The position numbers were made by a program, and so were the translations under genes. Positions 8,086 through 16,321 of a stretch of DNA of 64,000 nucleotides are shown in pieces. Under the pieces are notes generated by a model that did not search any database, was not told where the DNA came from, and saw only the letters and a list, made by a program, of their open reading frames with translations. Positions within the stretch are counted from its first letter, which is position 1. Every line of letters starts with the position of its first letter. This stretch comes from Micromonospora lupini str. Lupac 08 (GTDB lineage: Bacteria; Actinomycetota; Actinomycetes; Mycobacteriales; Micromonosporaceae), in contig NZ_HF570108.1 of the NCBI RefSeq assembly GCF_000297395.2, positions 5,813,700 to 5,877,699 on the forward strand, in the 5' to 3' direction.

Positions 8086-8895
8086 ATGACCTCTCCCGAC
8101 GTCCTCGTGCGGGTCGCCACGGCCCGTGGGGTGACCACCCTCACCCTGGACAGCCCACACAACCGCAATGCGCTCTCCACCGCCCTGATGACCCAGTTGC
8201 TGGCCGGGCTGGCCGACGCGGTGGCCGACGACGCGGTCCGGGTGATCGTGCTGGACCACACGGGCCCGGTCTTCTGCGCGGGCGCGGACCTGAAGGAGAC
8301 CGCTGCGGCGTACGCCGGCGGAACGGTGCCGGCCGGGATGCTGGGCGACGTCCTCGCGGCCCTCTGGGAATGCCCGAAGCCGGTGCTCGCGCGGGTCGCC
8401 GGGCCGGCGCGGGCCGGCGGGCTGGGCCTGATCGCGGCCGCCGACCTGGCGGTCTGCGCCGAGGAGGCGACGTTCGCGTTCACCGAGGTGCGGATCGGGG
8501 TGATCCCGGCGGTGATCTCGGCGACCGTGCTGCCCCGCCTGCACCCGCGCGCCGCCGCCGAGCTGTACCTGACCGGCGACACCTTCGACGGCCGACGGGC
8601 GGCCGAGATCGGCCTGGTCACCGCCAGCGTGCCGGCGGACGGGCTGGACGACGCGGTACGGCGCTACTGCGACTCGCTGGTGCGCGGCGCACCCGGCGCG
8701 CTGGCCGGCGCGAAGGAGCTGCTGCGCCGACCGGGCACCGCCGAGCTGCGGGGTGACCTGGCGCGGCTGTCCGTCCTCTCGACCGGCTACTTCCTGTCCG
8801 ACGAGGGGCGCGAGGGGGTCACCGCGTTCCGGGAGAAGCGATTGACTCGATGGGTGGCCGCTCTGGACGCCGATCACGGTGATCACGCGGGGTAG
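8086..8895 (+). CDS. Enoyl-CoA hydratase/isomerase family protein
   Basis: A 269-residue crotonase-fold protein. It shows the early HNRNALS stretch, the first oxyanion-hole segment FCAGADLKET (about 65-74) and the second, AGPARAGGLGLIAAADLAVC. The EVRIGVIPAVIS stretch matches the active-site helix, but I cannot assign both catalytic glutamates. Related proteins act on enoyl-CoA in fatty-acid or branched-chain catabolism. The transcript is probably leaderless. Its stop lies inside a terminator hairpin shared with the convergent SDR. Confidence 0.9.
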   Translation: MTSPDVLVRVATARGVTTLTLDSPHNRNALSTALMTQLLAGLADAVADDAVRVIVLDHTGPVFCAGADLKETAAAYAGGTVPAGMLGDVLAALWECPKPVLARVAGPARAGGLGLIAAADLAVCAEEATFAFTEVRIGVIPAVISATVLPRLHPRAAAELYLTGDTFDGRRAAEIGLVTASVPADGLDDAVRRYCDSLVRGAPGALAGAKELLRRPGTAELRGDLARLSVLSTGYFLSDEGREGVTAFREKRLTRWVAALDADHGDHAG

Positions 8896-8920
8896 GACCG
8901 TCGTTCGCCGGTCCTACCCC
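8889..8920. terminator. Bidirectional terminator hairpin
   Basis: GGGGTAGGACC (8889-8899) pairs perfectly with GGTCCTACCCC (8910-8920) around a 10-nt loop. It includes the stop codon of the enoyl-CoA hydratase and lies 15 bp beyond the end of the convergent SDR. There is no U-tract. Confidence 0.75.
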
Positions 8921-8934
8921 GGTGTCCGGTCGGG

Positions 8935-9699
8935 TCACCAGGCGGTCGCGCCGCCGTCGACGGGGTAGTTCGCCCCGGTGATGTACGACGCCCGGTCGGA
9001 CGCGAGGAAGACCACCAGCTCGGCGACCTCCTCCGGACGGGCGAAGCGCTTGAGGAGCGTCTTCGCCGTGATGGCGTCCCGGGCCGCCTGGTTGTCGCCG
9101 AGGTCCCGCTCGCTGGCCGGGGTGAGGATCGGGCCGGGGCTGACGGCCACCGCACGGATGCCGTGGGGTGCCCCTTCGAGCGCGAGCTGCCGCGTCAGAC
9201 CGATGACGCCGGCGTTCGCCGCGGTGTGGCCCACCATCGGGGGGACCTGGCCCGCGATCATGCCGGCCATCGAGGCGGCGTTGATGATGACGCCGCCACC
9301 GCGCCGCACCAGGTGCGGCCAGGCGAACTTCGACACGAAGTAGGGAATGTCGAGTTCCCCGGTGATGGTGTAGCGCCAGTCCTCCACCGAGAAGTCCGGC
9401 ATCGGGCCGAAGCGCAGCGCGGCCGCGTTGTTGTAGACCACGTCGAGCCCCCCGTAGACGGTCGCGGCGTCCTCGACGAGCTTCCGGGCCTGTTCCGGGT
9501 CGGTCAGGTCGACCGGCGCGATGCTCGTCATCTCCCCGCCGGCCGCCCGGACGAGGTCGACCGTCTCGTTGTTGCCGTCGATCTGAATGTCGGCTCCGAC
9601 GACCTTCGCGCCCTCGCGGGCGAAGGTGAGCGCCGCGACGCGGCCCAGACCGCCGCCGGTGCCGGTGATGAGTACGACCTTGCCGTCCAGCGTTCCCAT
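8935..9699 (-). CDS. SDR family protein with substituted catalytic Tyr and Lys
   Basis: A 254-residue SDR-fold protein. The cofactor loop TGTGGGLG (12-19) and NNAA (90-93) are present, and Ser143 stands where the catalytic Ser is expected. The usual YxxxK is replaced by His158-T-A-A-Asn162, so the proton donor and the stabilising Lys are both changed. The C-terminus (GANYPVDGG) is otherwise intact, and the gene looks expressed, with GGAGGAG before the ATG. It may be a binding or regulatory protein, or use other residues. A palindrome overlapping a TTGACA box upstream suggests regulation. Confidence 0.88.
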   Translation of the reverse strand: MGTLDGKVVLITGTGGGLGRVAALTFAREGAKVVGADIQIDGNNETVDLVRAAGGEMTSIAPVDLTDPEQARKLVEDAATVYGGLDVVYNNAAALRFGPMPDFSVEDWRYTITGELDIPYFVSKFAWPHLVRRGGGVIINAASMAGMIAGQVPPMVGHTAANAGVIGLTRQLALEGAPHGIRAVAVSPGPILTPASERDLGDNQAARDAITAKTLLKRFARPEEVAELVVFLASDRASYITGANYPVDGGATAW

Positions 9700-9742
9700 C
9701 GAACTCCTCCTTGCCTGGTCGGGACCCGTTTCCGGTCCCGTA

Positions 9743-9756
9743 ATTGACGTGTCAAT
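9743..9756. promoter_or_regulatory. Candidate operator over the SDR promoter
   Basis: ATTGAC, GT, GTCAAT forms a 6-bp inverted repeat with a 2-bp spacer. On the minus strand it contains TTGACA, a good -35 box for the SDR, so a bound repressor would block that promoter. The regulator is not visible nearby. Confidence 0.45.
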
Positions 9757-9967
9757 CGCTCAAGCCCCCGACCGGCCCATCGCTTCCCCACAGCAGGGCT
9801 CGGGTGACCTGGGAGACAGGCCGGAGTCCGGCCTGCCGGGCAGGTGAGTTCGGCGCCGGAGCGGGAACGTCCCGATCGGTACGCGTCGGCACCGCGGACC
9901 CCGAACCGCTCGGACGACCCGGACGACGCCACCGGGGACGTACGCTTGTCGAACTGTCGTTCAGGGG

Positions 9968-10828
9968 GTGTGGGTGCGAACTCGGGCAGCCGTGGCGGGT
10001 GGAGTGGTGCTCATCCTCGTCGCCGTGATCGCGATCTGGCTCGTCCTCCGGCAGGTCGGGAACGAACTGCGCCTGCCGCTGGCCGGACGGACCTGCACGG
10101 TCCAGGCCGACGGCCAGGTCGCGCTGGACGTCGAGCAGATGGCCAACGCGGCGACAATCGCGGCGATCGGCGCCCAGCGCGGGATGCCGGAGCGGGCCGT
10201 GGTGATCGCGCTGGCCACCGCGTACCAGGAGTCGGGGCTGCGCAACCTCGCCGACGGCGACCGGGACTCGGTCGGCCTGTTCCAGCAGCGCCCGAGTCAG
10301 GGCTGGGGCACTGCGACGCAGATCCGCGACCCCCGTTACGCGGCGAACCGGTTCTACAAGGCGCTCAAGAAGGTACGCGGCTGGGAGAAGATGCGGGTCA
10401 CCGACGCCGCCCAGCGGGTGCAGCGCTCGGCGTTCCCCGAGGCGTACCAGAAGTGGGCCGACGACTCCGAGGTGCTCACCAAGGCCCTGCTCGGCGACGT
10501 CACCGGCGCGGTGGCGTGCACGGTGGGGCGTACGCCGATGATGCACGGCGCGGCCGCGGCCGCCGAGCTGACCCGCAACCTGGTGCTGGACTGGGGTGTG
10601 TCGAGCGCCGACCCGGCCAGCCAGACCGGGCTGGCGGTGACGGCGGACGACAAGCGCGACGGCTGGCGGTACGCGCACTGGCTGGTCTCGCACGCCCAGG
10701 ACCACGGGGTGAAGCGGGTCCGCTTCGGCGACCTGGAGTGGACCGCCCGCAACGGCACCTGGGGCCGGGTCACCGGCGAGCAGGGGCCAGCGGGCCAGGT
10801 GGTGGCCGAGGTCTTCGCCGAGGGCTGA
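9968..10828 (+). CDS. Membrane-anchored protein with lysozyme-like domain
   Basis: A 286-residue protein with one N-terminal hydrophobic helix (about 9-27, no clear cleavage site), hence probably anchored with its main domain outside the cell. The segment AYQESGLRNLADGDRDSVGL followed by FQQRPSQGWG looks like a soluble lytic transglycosylase (E-S-G-L with the catalytic Glu, then GLFQ). A second half of about 110 residues is of unknown nature. A role in peptidoglycan turnover is inferred. The start is a GTG after a G-rich stretch (AGGGGG); TACGCT at 9941-9946 may be its -10. Confidence 0.75.
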   Translation: MWVRTRAAVAGGVVLILVAVIAIWLVLRQVGNELRLPLAGRTCTVQADGQVALDVEQMANAATIAAIGAQRGMPERAVVIALATAYQESGLRNLADGDRDSVGLFQQRPSQGWGTATQIRDPRYAANRFYKALKKVRGWEKMRVTDAAQRVQRSAFPEAYQKWADDSEVLTKALLGDVTGAVACTVGRTPMMHGAAAAAELTRNLVLDWGVSSADPASQTGLAVTADDKRDGWRYAHWLVSHAQDHGVKRVRFGDLEWTARNGTWGRVTGEQGPAGQVVAEVFAEG

Positions 10829-11007
10829 GCGACCCGGATCTCTTAACCGGCAGTCACCGCACAATCGGGCAGTGCACCACATAACACCCAATTGACCCCA
10901 GAGATGTCACTGTGCGCAGCAGTACCGCTGCACAAGGTCTGGCCCGGGCCCGCCCGCGTCGCACGCCCTCCCCGATGCCTGGACAGTCGCGTTACGATCG
11001 GCGGCCT

Positions 11008-11952
11008 GTGCCAGAAATGGTTTCACCTCATGGGGAGGGGTACGACGCGGTGTTCGATTACGGCGACCGGACCGGCTACGAACCGATCAGCGACACTGAC
11101 CGCAAGGAGTTCCACGAGCAGGGTTTCCTCCTGCTGCGCAACGTCCTGACGGAGGACCACCGGGCGGCGCTGGAGGCGGCAGTCGACCGCGTCTACGCGG
11201 AGGAGCAGGCCAAGGGCAACACCAAGAAGGACGGCACGCTGCACCTGCTGGGCTTCCTGGAGCGCGACGAGCTCTTCGGCGAGCTGCTCACCCACCCGAT
11301 CGCCTTCCCGTACATGTGGGGGCTGGCCGGCTGGAACATCTACACCCACCACAACCACCTGGACGTCACCCCGCCGGCCGCCGAGCCGGAGAAGCCGTAC
11401 TGGGGCTGGCACCAGGACGGGTACCGCCAGAACTCCGACCCGGAGACGATGGACCCGAACCTGCCCCGGCCGATGTTCTCGCTGAAGGTCGCGTACGTGC
11501 TCTCCGACCTGTCGGAGACTGGCCGTGGCGCCACCAAGGTCATCCCGGGCAGCCACCTGAAGAACTCGCTGCCCCGGCCGGCGGACCTCACCGTGCAGAA
11601 CCCCGACCCGGAGGGCACGGTGGAGATCACCGCGAACCCGGGCGACGCGTTCATCTTCGACCGTCGGCAGTGGCACTCCCGCTCGACGAACCTGTCGACG
11701 ATCACCCGCAAGATGCTCTTCGTCGGCTACACCTACCGGTGGATCCGCCCGCTCGACGAGCTGCACCCGGACCTGGACGGCGAGTGGTACCGCAACCGCA
11801 CGCCCGTGCAGCGCCAACTGATCGGTGAGGGCACCCACACCGCCAACTACTGGGGCATCAACTGGGACGGGTACGTCGACGACGAGATCCCGCTGCGCAA
11901 GGAGCTCAAGGAGCGCGGTCTGCTGGACCGCAACATCCCCTGGCTGCGCTGA
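11008..11952 (+). CDS. Phytanoyl-CoA dioxygenase family protein
   Basis: A 314-residue Fe(II)/2-oxoglutarate oxygenase. The metal ligands are visible: His135-x-Asp137 in WGWHQDGY and His223 in RRQWHSRS. PhyH-family enzymes hydroxylate lipids, osmolytes (for example ectoine) or natural products; the sequence does not settle which. I chose GTG 11008 because TACGAT at 10993-10998 is a -10 box 9 nt upstream, implying a leaderless or nearly leaderless message; ATG 11017 is an alternative. A long hairpin follows the gene. Confidence 0.88.
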   Translation: MPEMVSPHGEGYDAVFDYGDRTGYEPISDTDRKEFHEQGFLLLRNVLTEDHRAALEAAVDRVYAEEQAKGNTKKDGTLHLLGFLERDELFGELLTHPIAFPYMWGLAGWNIYTHHNHLDVTPPAAEPEKPYWGWHQDGYRQNSDPETMDPNLPRPMFSLKVAYVLSDLSETGRGATKVIPGSHLKNSLPRPADLTVQNPDPEGTVEITANPGDAFIFDRRQWHSRSTNLSTITRKMLFVGYTYRWIRPLDELHPDLDGEWYRNRTPVQRQLIGEGTHTANYWGINWDGYVDDEIPLRKELKERGLLDRNIPWLR

Positions 11953-11964
11953 TCACCCGCGACT

Positions 11965-12004
11965 GAGAACTGCCCCCTGCCAACGGCGGCAGGGGGCCGT
12001 TCTC
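11965..12004 (+). terminator. Terminator hairpin after the PhyH gene
   Basis: GAGAAC then GCCCCCTGCC on the left pair with GGCAGGGGGC then GTTCTC on the right, with single-base mismatches in the stem. It starts 12 bp after the stop codon. The downstream flank is not U-rich. Confidence 0.7.
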
Positions 12005-12114
12005 GTATCCGCTTCCGGGCCACCCGGTGCCGCACTGTCGGTAGCGTGACGGGTAGGCAGAGCCGGGGCGCAGCGCCTGCCCGGGGCGCGGGGGTGGCAC
12101 AGGAGGCAGACGCG

Positions 12115-13317
12115 ATGACGTCCGCTCCGCTCCCCCGGATCCTCCGCCGTCGCGGCGAGCCGGAATATCCGACCTTCCTGGAACTCTTCTTCGACCTCGT
12201 CTACATCTTCCTGCTCTCCCGGCTCGCCACCAGCCTGGGCGAGAACCTCACCGTGCGGGGCGCGGCGCAGACCGCCGTCCTGCTGCTGGCCGCCTGGTGG
12301 GTCTGGGTGCTCACGGCGTGGCTCACCGACCTGTTCGACCCCCGGCTGCCGATCATCCAGGCGACAGTCCTGCTGGTCATGCTCGGCACCCTGCTGATGG
12401 CGATCGCGACACCGTACGCCTTCGGCAGGTACGGGTGGCTCTTCGTGGCCGCGTACTTCGGCATCCACCTGGTCCGCGATGCCGTCCTGATCCCCGGCAC
12501 CCGGGTGAACCGTCCGATCCAGGCCCGCAGCGTCCGGGTCTTCTTCTGGTTCGGCATCACCGTGGCGCCCTGGGTGGCCGGGGTGTTCGTGGACGAGACG
12601 GCCCGACTGGTGCTGTGGTCACTCGCGGTGGCGGTCGACCTCGGCTCGGCACGGATCGGCTGGCCGACGCCGGGGCTGGGGCGAACCGAGCTCGCCAGCC
12701 AGATCTTCACCGGGTTGCACCTCTCCGAGCGGCACCGGGCGATCTTCATCGTCGCGCTCGGGGAGTTGATCCTGAGCACCGGCACAGGGCTCGCCCGCAG
12801 CGGGTTCACCGCCGGTCAGGTGACCGCCGGCGCGGTCGCCTTCGTCAGCGCGGTCCTGCTGTTCCAGCTCTACTTCCAGCGCGTGAACCGGATCCTGGCC
12901 CCACCGAGCGTCACGACTGTGGAGCGGGTCCGCCCCGGCACCTCCACCTCGTACACCCATCTGGTGATGGTGGCCGGGGTGGTGCTGGTCTCGACCGGCA
13001 CGTCGATGGTCATCGCTCGGCCGTCCGGTGGCACGCCGGTGGACGTGATGGCCGCCATCCTCGGCGGGCCGGCGCTGTTCCTGCTCGGCAGCGTGCTGTT
13101 CGATGCCGTGGTGACGGCCCGGATCCTCTGGTCCCGGGTGCTGGCGGTCGTGGTGCTGGCGGTCGTGCTGCTGTGCTCCCTGGTGGCGCCCGCGGTGTTC
13201 CGGCTGCCGCCGCTTACCGTCCTGGTGGTGGCGAACCTGGTCCTGCTGCTCACCCTGGTCGGGGAAGGGCTGGCCGCACGTCGCGGACGGATCGAGGCCG
13301 CCGCGCCGGCACACTGA
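12115..13317 (+). CDS. Low temperature requirement protein A (LtrA) family membrane protein
   Basis: A 400-residue polytopic membrane protein with about ten or more hydrophobic helices. The family signature PTFLELFFDLVYIFLLSRLA lies at about 18-37, and ERHRAIFIVALGELIL in the middle is also typical. LtrA was linked to growth at low temperature in Listeria; its activity is unknown. The ATG follows AGGAGG with 9-nt spacing. A second member lies head-on to it 41 bp downstream. Confidence 0.9.
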   Translation: MTSAPLPRILRRRGEPEYPTFLELFFDLVYIFLLSRLATSLGENLTVRGAAQTAVLLLAAWWVWVLTAWLTDLFDPRLPIIQATVLLVMLGTLLMAIATPYAFGRYGWLFVAAYFGIHLVRDAVLIPGTRVNRPIQARSVRVFFWFGITVAPWVAGVFVDETARLVLWSLAVAVDLGSARIGWPTPGLGRTELASQIFTGLHLSERHRAIFIVALGELILSTGTGLARSGFTAGQVTAGAVAFVSAVLLFQLYFQRVNRILAPPSVTTVERVRPGTSTSYTHLVMVAGVVLVSTGTSMVIARPSGGTPVDVMAAILGGPALFLLGSVLFDAVVTARILWSRVLAVVVLAVVLLCSLVAPAVFRLPPLTVLVVANLVLLLTLVGEGLAARRGRIEAAAPAH

Positions 13318-13358
13318 GCGGTCGGCGCGCCGGCACCCTGCGGCGTCGCCCCGGAGCC

Positions 13359-14555
13359 TCACCCGAGCATCGGCGGTGCCGGCGTACGGGCGTGTCGTCG
13401 GGTGCTGATCAGGTTCGCGGCGGCGATCAGGGCCAGCACGATCATGGCGAGCAGCGCGACCAGGACCGGCGGAAGCAGGGGCGTGGCCGGCGCCAGGCAC
13501 GCCAGCAGCACCACGCCGGCCAGCCGGGACCGCGAGATCCGTCCGAACACGGTGAAGTCGAGGACGCCCCGACCGAGCAGGTACAACGCGGGGCCGCCGA
13601 GGATGACCGCGGCCCACGACGGCGGGGTCTCGCCCAGCGGGCGACCCACCACGAGGTGGCTGGTGACCGCCGCGCCGGCGATGCCGGCCACCATGATCAG
13701 GTGGGTGGCCGCGGCGGACTGGGTGAGCAGCGCCGGGTCGGTCGACCGGGCGATGGCGTCGGTCAGCAGCTCACCGGCGCGGTAGATGTAGATCCGCCAC
13801 ATCAGGACCACCGTGCTGAACACCACGAGCAGGGCCCAGGCTCTCGCCAGCGTGTACTCGCTTGCGCTGAAGGTCGTCCCGGTCACGAAGATCGACACCC
13901 CGAGCGCGATGATGACGAACTGCCGGTAGCGCTCGGCCACCCGCGCGTCGACCAGCCGCCAGTCCCGCGGTCGTGAGCGGCCGATCCGGGGCAGCGGCCA
14001 GCCGCACACCGCCCCGACGTACTCGACGACGACAGCGAGCGCCCAGATCGGCAGCTGGCCCGAGCCGCCGACGAGCGCTCCGGCGATCCAAGCGACGCCG
14101 GTGACGGACTTCCACGCCTGGATCCGGATGGTCGACCGCGGCAGGGCCCGACCCTTCGAGACGACAACGGCGTAGTAGGCGGTGGTGCTCAGCGGGATGA
14201 CCACGAAGGTGATCGCGAAGAGCAGCGCGCGTTCGCCGTACGCGTCGGCAGCGACCGCCGCCAACAGCAGGCTGGCTGCCGCCACCGTGATGAGATGCCC
14301 CTGCCCGGACGGACTGGTCAGGTTGATGGTGTCCGCCGTCCACGCGACCAGCGCCCAGATCATCGTGAACGCGAGCAGCAGCACCAGCACCTCGGCGAAG
14401 CCGGTCCAGCTCAGGTCGTCGGCCAGCATGGTTGCCAGGGTGACCAGAGCGAAGACGTAGACGAGGTCGAAGAAGAGTTCCAGGAACGCCGGACGCTCCA
14501 GGCCCGAATCGGGGGGCGTCGCTGCCGTGGCGCCGCCGTCCGTTGCCATCGACAT
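13359..14555 (-). CDS. Low temperature requirement protein A (LtrA) family membrane protein, second copy
   Basis: About 398 residues, with the same architecture as its neighbour: RPAFLELFFDLVYVFALVTL near the N-terminus, then many hydrophobic helices and ERYRQFVIIALGVSIFVTGT in the middle. The two proteins are clearly divergent, so this is an old duplication or a conserved pair. The stops face each other across 41 bp. I chose the ATG at 14555 because GGAG lies 6 nt upstream; the GTG at 14576 or the ATG at 14549 are alternatives. Confidence 0.88.
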   Translation of the reverse strand: MSMATDGGATAATPPDSGLERPAFLELFFDLVYVFALVTLATMLADDLSWTGFAEVLVLLLAFTMIWALVAWTADTINLTSPSGQGHLITVAAASLLLAAVAADAYGERALLFAITFVVIPLSTTAYYAVVVSKGRALPRSTIRIQAWKSVTGVAWIAGALVGGSGQLPIWALAVVVEYVGAVCGWPLPRIGRSRPRDWRLVDARVAERYRQFVIIALGVSIFVTGTTFSASEYTLARAWALLVVFSTVVLMWRIYIYRAGELLTDAIARSTDPALLTQSAAATHLIMVAGIAGAAVTSHLVVGRPLGETPPSWAAVILGGPALYLLGRGVLDFTVFGRISRSRLAGVVLLACLAPATPLLPPVLVALLAMIVLALIAAANLISTRRHARTPAPPMLG

Positions 14556-14752
14556 CGCGCTCCACCCGGCCTCCACCGCAAGCCCTCAGTGGGACAATAC
14601 GGGCAGCGGCTCGCCCGCGGCCCCGTCATCCGGTTCTTACCGGCCGCCGGCTGCACACCGTCGCGTCAGGCGTGCCGTCGGCGCGGCGCGGCGGTCAGCC
14701 GTGCCGTCGTCCCGCCGCTGCGGTCAGCCGCGCCGTCGGCGCTGCGTAGCGG

Positions 14753-15394
14753 TCAGCCTCGGGAGGTGAGGCGGCGGCGGACCTTCTCGCGGATCGGCTC
14801 GGGCAGGTCGTCCGCGTCCAGCAGGCGGGGCAGCAGCTCCGGCTCCAGGCTCGTCGCCCGGAACACCTCGCCGATGGTCACGCCGTGCGCGGGCCGGTCC
14901 ACCACCTCGACCGGGTCACCGGCACCCACCTCGCCCTCGCTCAGCACCCGCAGGTACGCCCCCGGGCTGGCCCGCACCGTGAAGCGCCGGATCAGGTCGG
15001 GCACGCCCCAGAAACCCGCGAACGTCGTGCAGGGGGTACGGGGCATGGTCACCTGGAGCACCGCCGTGCCCACCGCCCACTGCTCGCCGATGACCGCGCC
15101 TGTCACGTCGATGGCGTAGGTGGTCAGGTTCTCCCCGAAGCCGCCCGAGCGGATGGACCGGCCGATCTCGGCCGACCACCACGCGGCGTCCTCCTCGGCG
15201 TACGCGTAGACGGCCTTGTCCGGCCCGCCGTGCACGGCCCGCTCGCCGATGAAGTCACCGGCCAGGCCATCGGTGAGCACCGCCACCGGCCCGTCGACCG
15301 CACGCTTGTCGATGCCGCTGCGACCGCTCGCGTCGCCCGCCCACGCCGCCTCGGTCACGACGCCGATGTTCACCGCTGCCACCCTGCCCGTCAT
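14753..15394 (-). CDS. MOSC domain-containing protein (YiiM-like)
   Basis: A 213-residue MOSC protein. The domain contains GDFIGERAVHGGPDKAVYAY and GGFGENLTT, and the conserved cysteine is in MPRTPCTTFAGFWG. Stand-alone MOSC proteins of the YiiM type reduce N-hydroxylated substrates with a molybdenum cofactor; that activity is inferred here. TAGGCT (15407-15402) stands 7 nt before the ATG, so the transcript is likely leaderless. The 176 bp downstream, before the second LtrA gene, hold short GTCAGCCGTGCCGTC-type repeats. Confidence 0.9.
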   Translation of the reverse strand: MTGRVAAVNIGVVTEAAWAGDASGRSGIDKRAVDGPVAVLTDGLAGDFIGERAVHGGPDKAVYAYAEEDAAWWSAEIGRSIRSGGFGENLTTYAIDVTGAVIGEQWAVGTAVLQVTMPRTPCTTFAGFWGVPDLIRRFTVRASPGAYLRVLSEGEVGAGDPVEVVDRPAHGVTIGEVFRATSLEPELLPRLLDADDLPEPIREKVRRRLTSRG

Positions 15395-15490
15395 GCCGGA
15401 CAGCCTAGTTGCGGGGCGGCATCCCGCCCGTCCGCAACCTCCGGCTTGGCTCGACCCCTCGAGCCGCGGGCCCGTCCCTCGGCCGACCTG

Positions 15491-16321
15491 TCAGCCCTTG
15501 ACGGCGCCGGCCACCAGGCCGGAGACCATCCGCCGCTGCACCAGCAGGAAGAAGATGATGACCGGCAGGGTGAACAGGGTGGAGGCGGCCATGACCGGCC
15601 CCCAGTTGGTGTCGTCGCGGCCGAAGAAGAACGTCATCGCCACCGGCAGCGTGTAGCGACTCTGGTCGTTGATGAACGTCAACGCGAAGATCAGCTCGTT
15701 CCACGCGGTGATGAAGGAGAAGATGCTGGTGGCGACCAGGCCGGGCGCGACGAGCGGGAACAGCACCCGACGGAACGTCTGGGCCCGGCTCGCGCCGTCG
15801 ATTGCCGCCGCCTCCTCCAGCTCCTTGGGCACGGCGGCGACGAAGCCGCGCAGCATCCAGACCGCGAACGGCAGCGAGAAGCCGAGGTACGTGAGGATCA
15901 GGCTGGGCAGGGTGTTGTAGAGCCCGAGCCGCTGGATCATCAGGAACAGCGGGATGACCAACGCCTCCAGCGGGATCATCTGCACCACGAGCAGCATGAT
16001 CAGGAAGCTGGTCCGCAGCTTGAAGCGGAACCGGGCCACCGCCGTCGCGGCGAGCAGGGCGACCAGGCCGCTGAGCACCACCGTCGCGACGGCGACGATC
16101 GCGCTGTTGACGAAGAAGTCCAGGAAGCTGACGCCGGGGATCAGGTTGCCGGTCAGGATCTCCCGGTAGTGCGCCAGCGTCGGGTGGGCCGGCACCGGCT
16201 GCGGGGTGGACGAGAAGATCTCGCTGCTCGGCTTCAACGAGGTCGAGATCATCCAGTAGACCGGGAACGCCGCGAAGAGCGCGACCAGCAGCCCGGCGGC
16301 GTTGAGTGCCACCTTCTTCAC
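15491..16321 (-). CDS. Carbohydrate ABC transporter permease (MalG-like)
   Basis: A 276-residue inner-membrane subunit with about six helices. The cytoplasmic coupling loop EEAAAIDGASRAQTFRRVLF is the EAA motif that docks onto the ATPase. The GTG start overlaps the stop of the upstream permease by 4 nt (GTGA). It is the last gene of a three-gene sugar importer operon; no ATP-binding gene follows, so a shared ATPase of MsiK type is probably used. Confidence 0.94.
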   Translation of the reverse strand: MKKVALNAAGLLVALFAAFPVYWMISTSLKPSSEIFSSTPQPVPAHPTLAHYREILTGNLIPGVSFLDFFVNSAIVAVATVVLSGLVALLAATAVARFRFKLRTSFLIMLLVVQMIPLEALVIPLFLMIQRLGLYNTLPSLILTYLGFSLPFAVWMLRGFVAAVPKELEEAAAIDGASRAQTFRRVLFPLVAPGLVATSIFSFITAWNELIFALTFINDQSRYTLPVAMTFFFGRDDTNWGPVMAASTLFTLPVIIFFLLVQRRMVSGLVAGAVKG

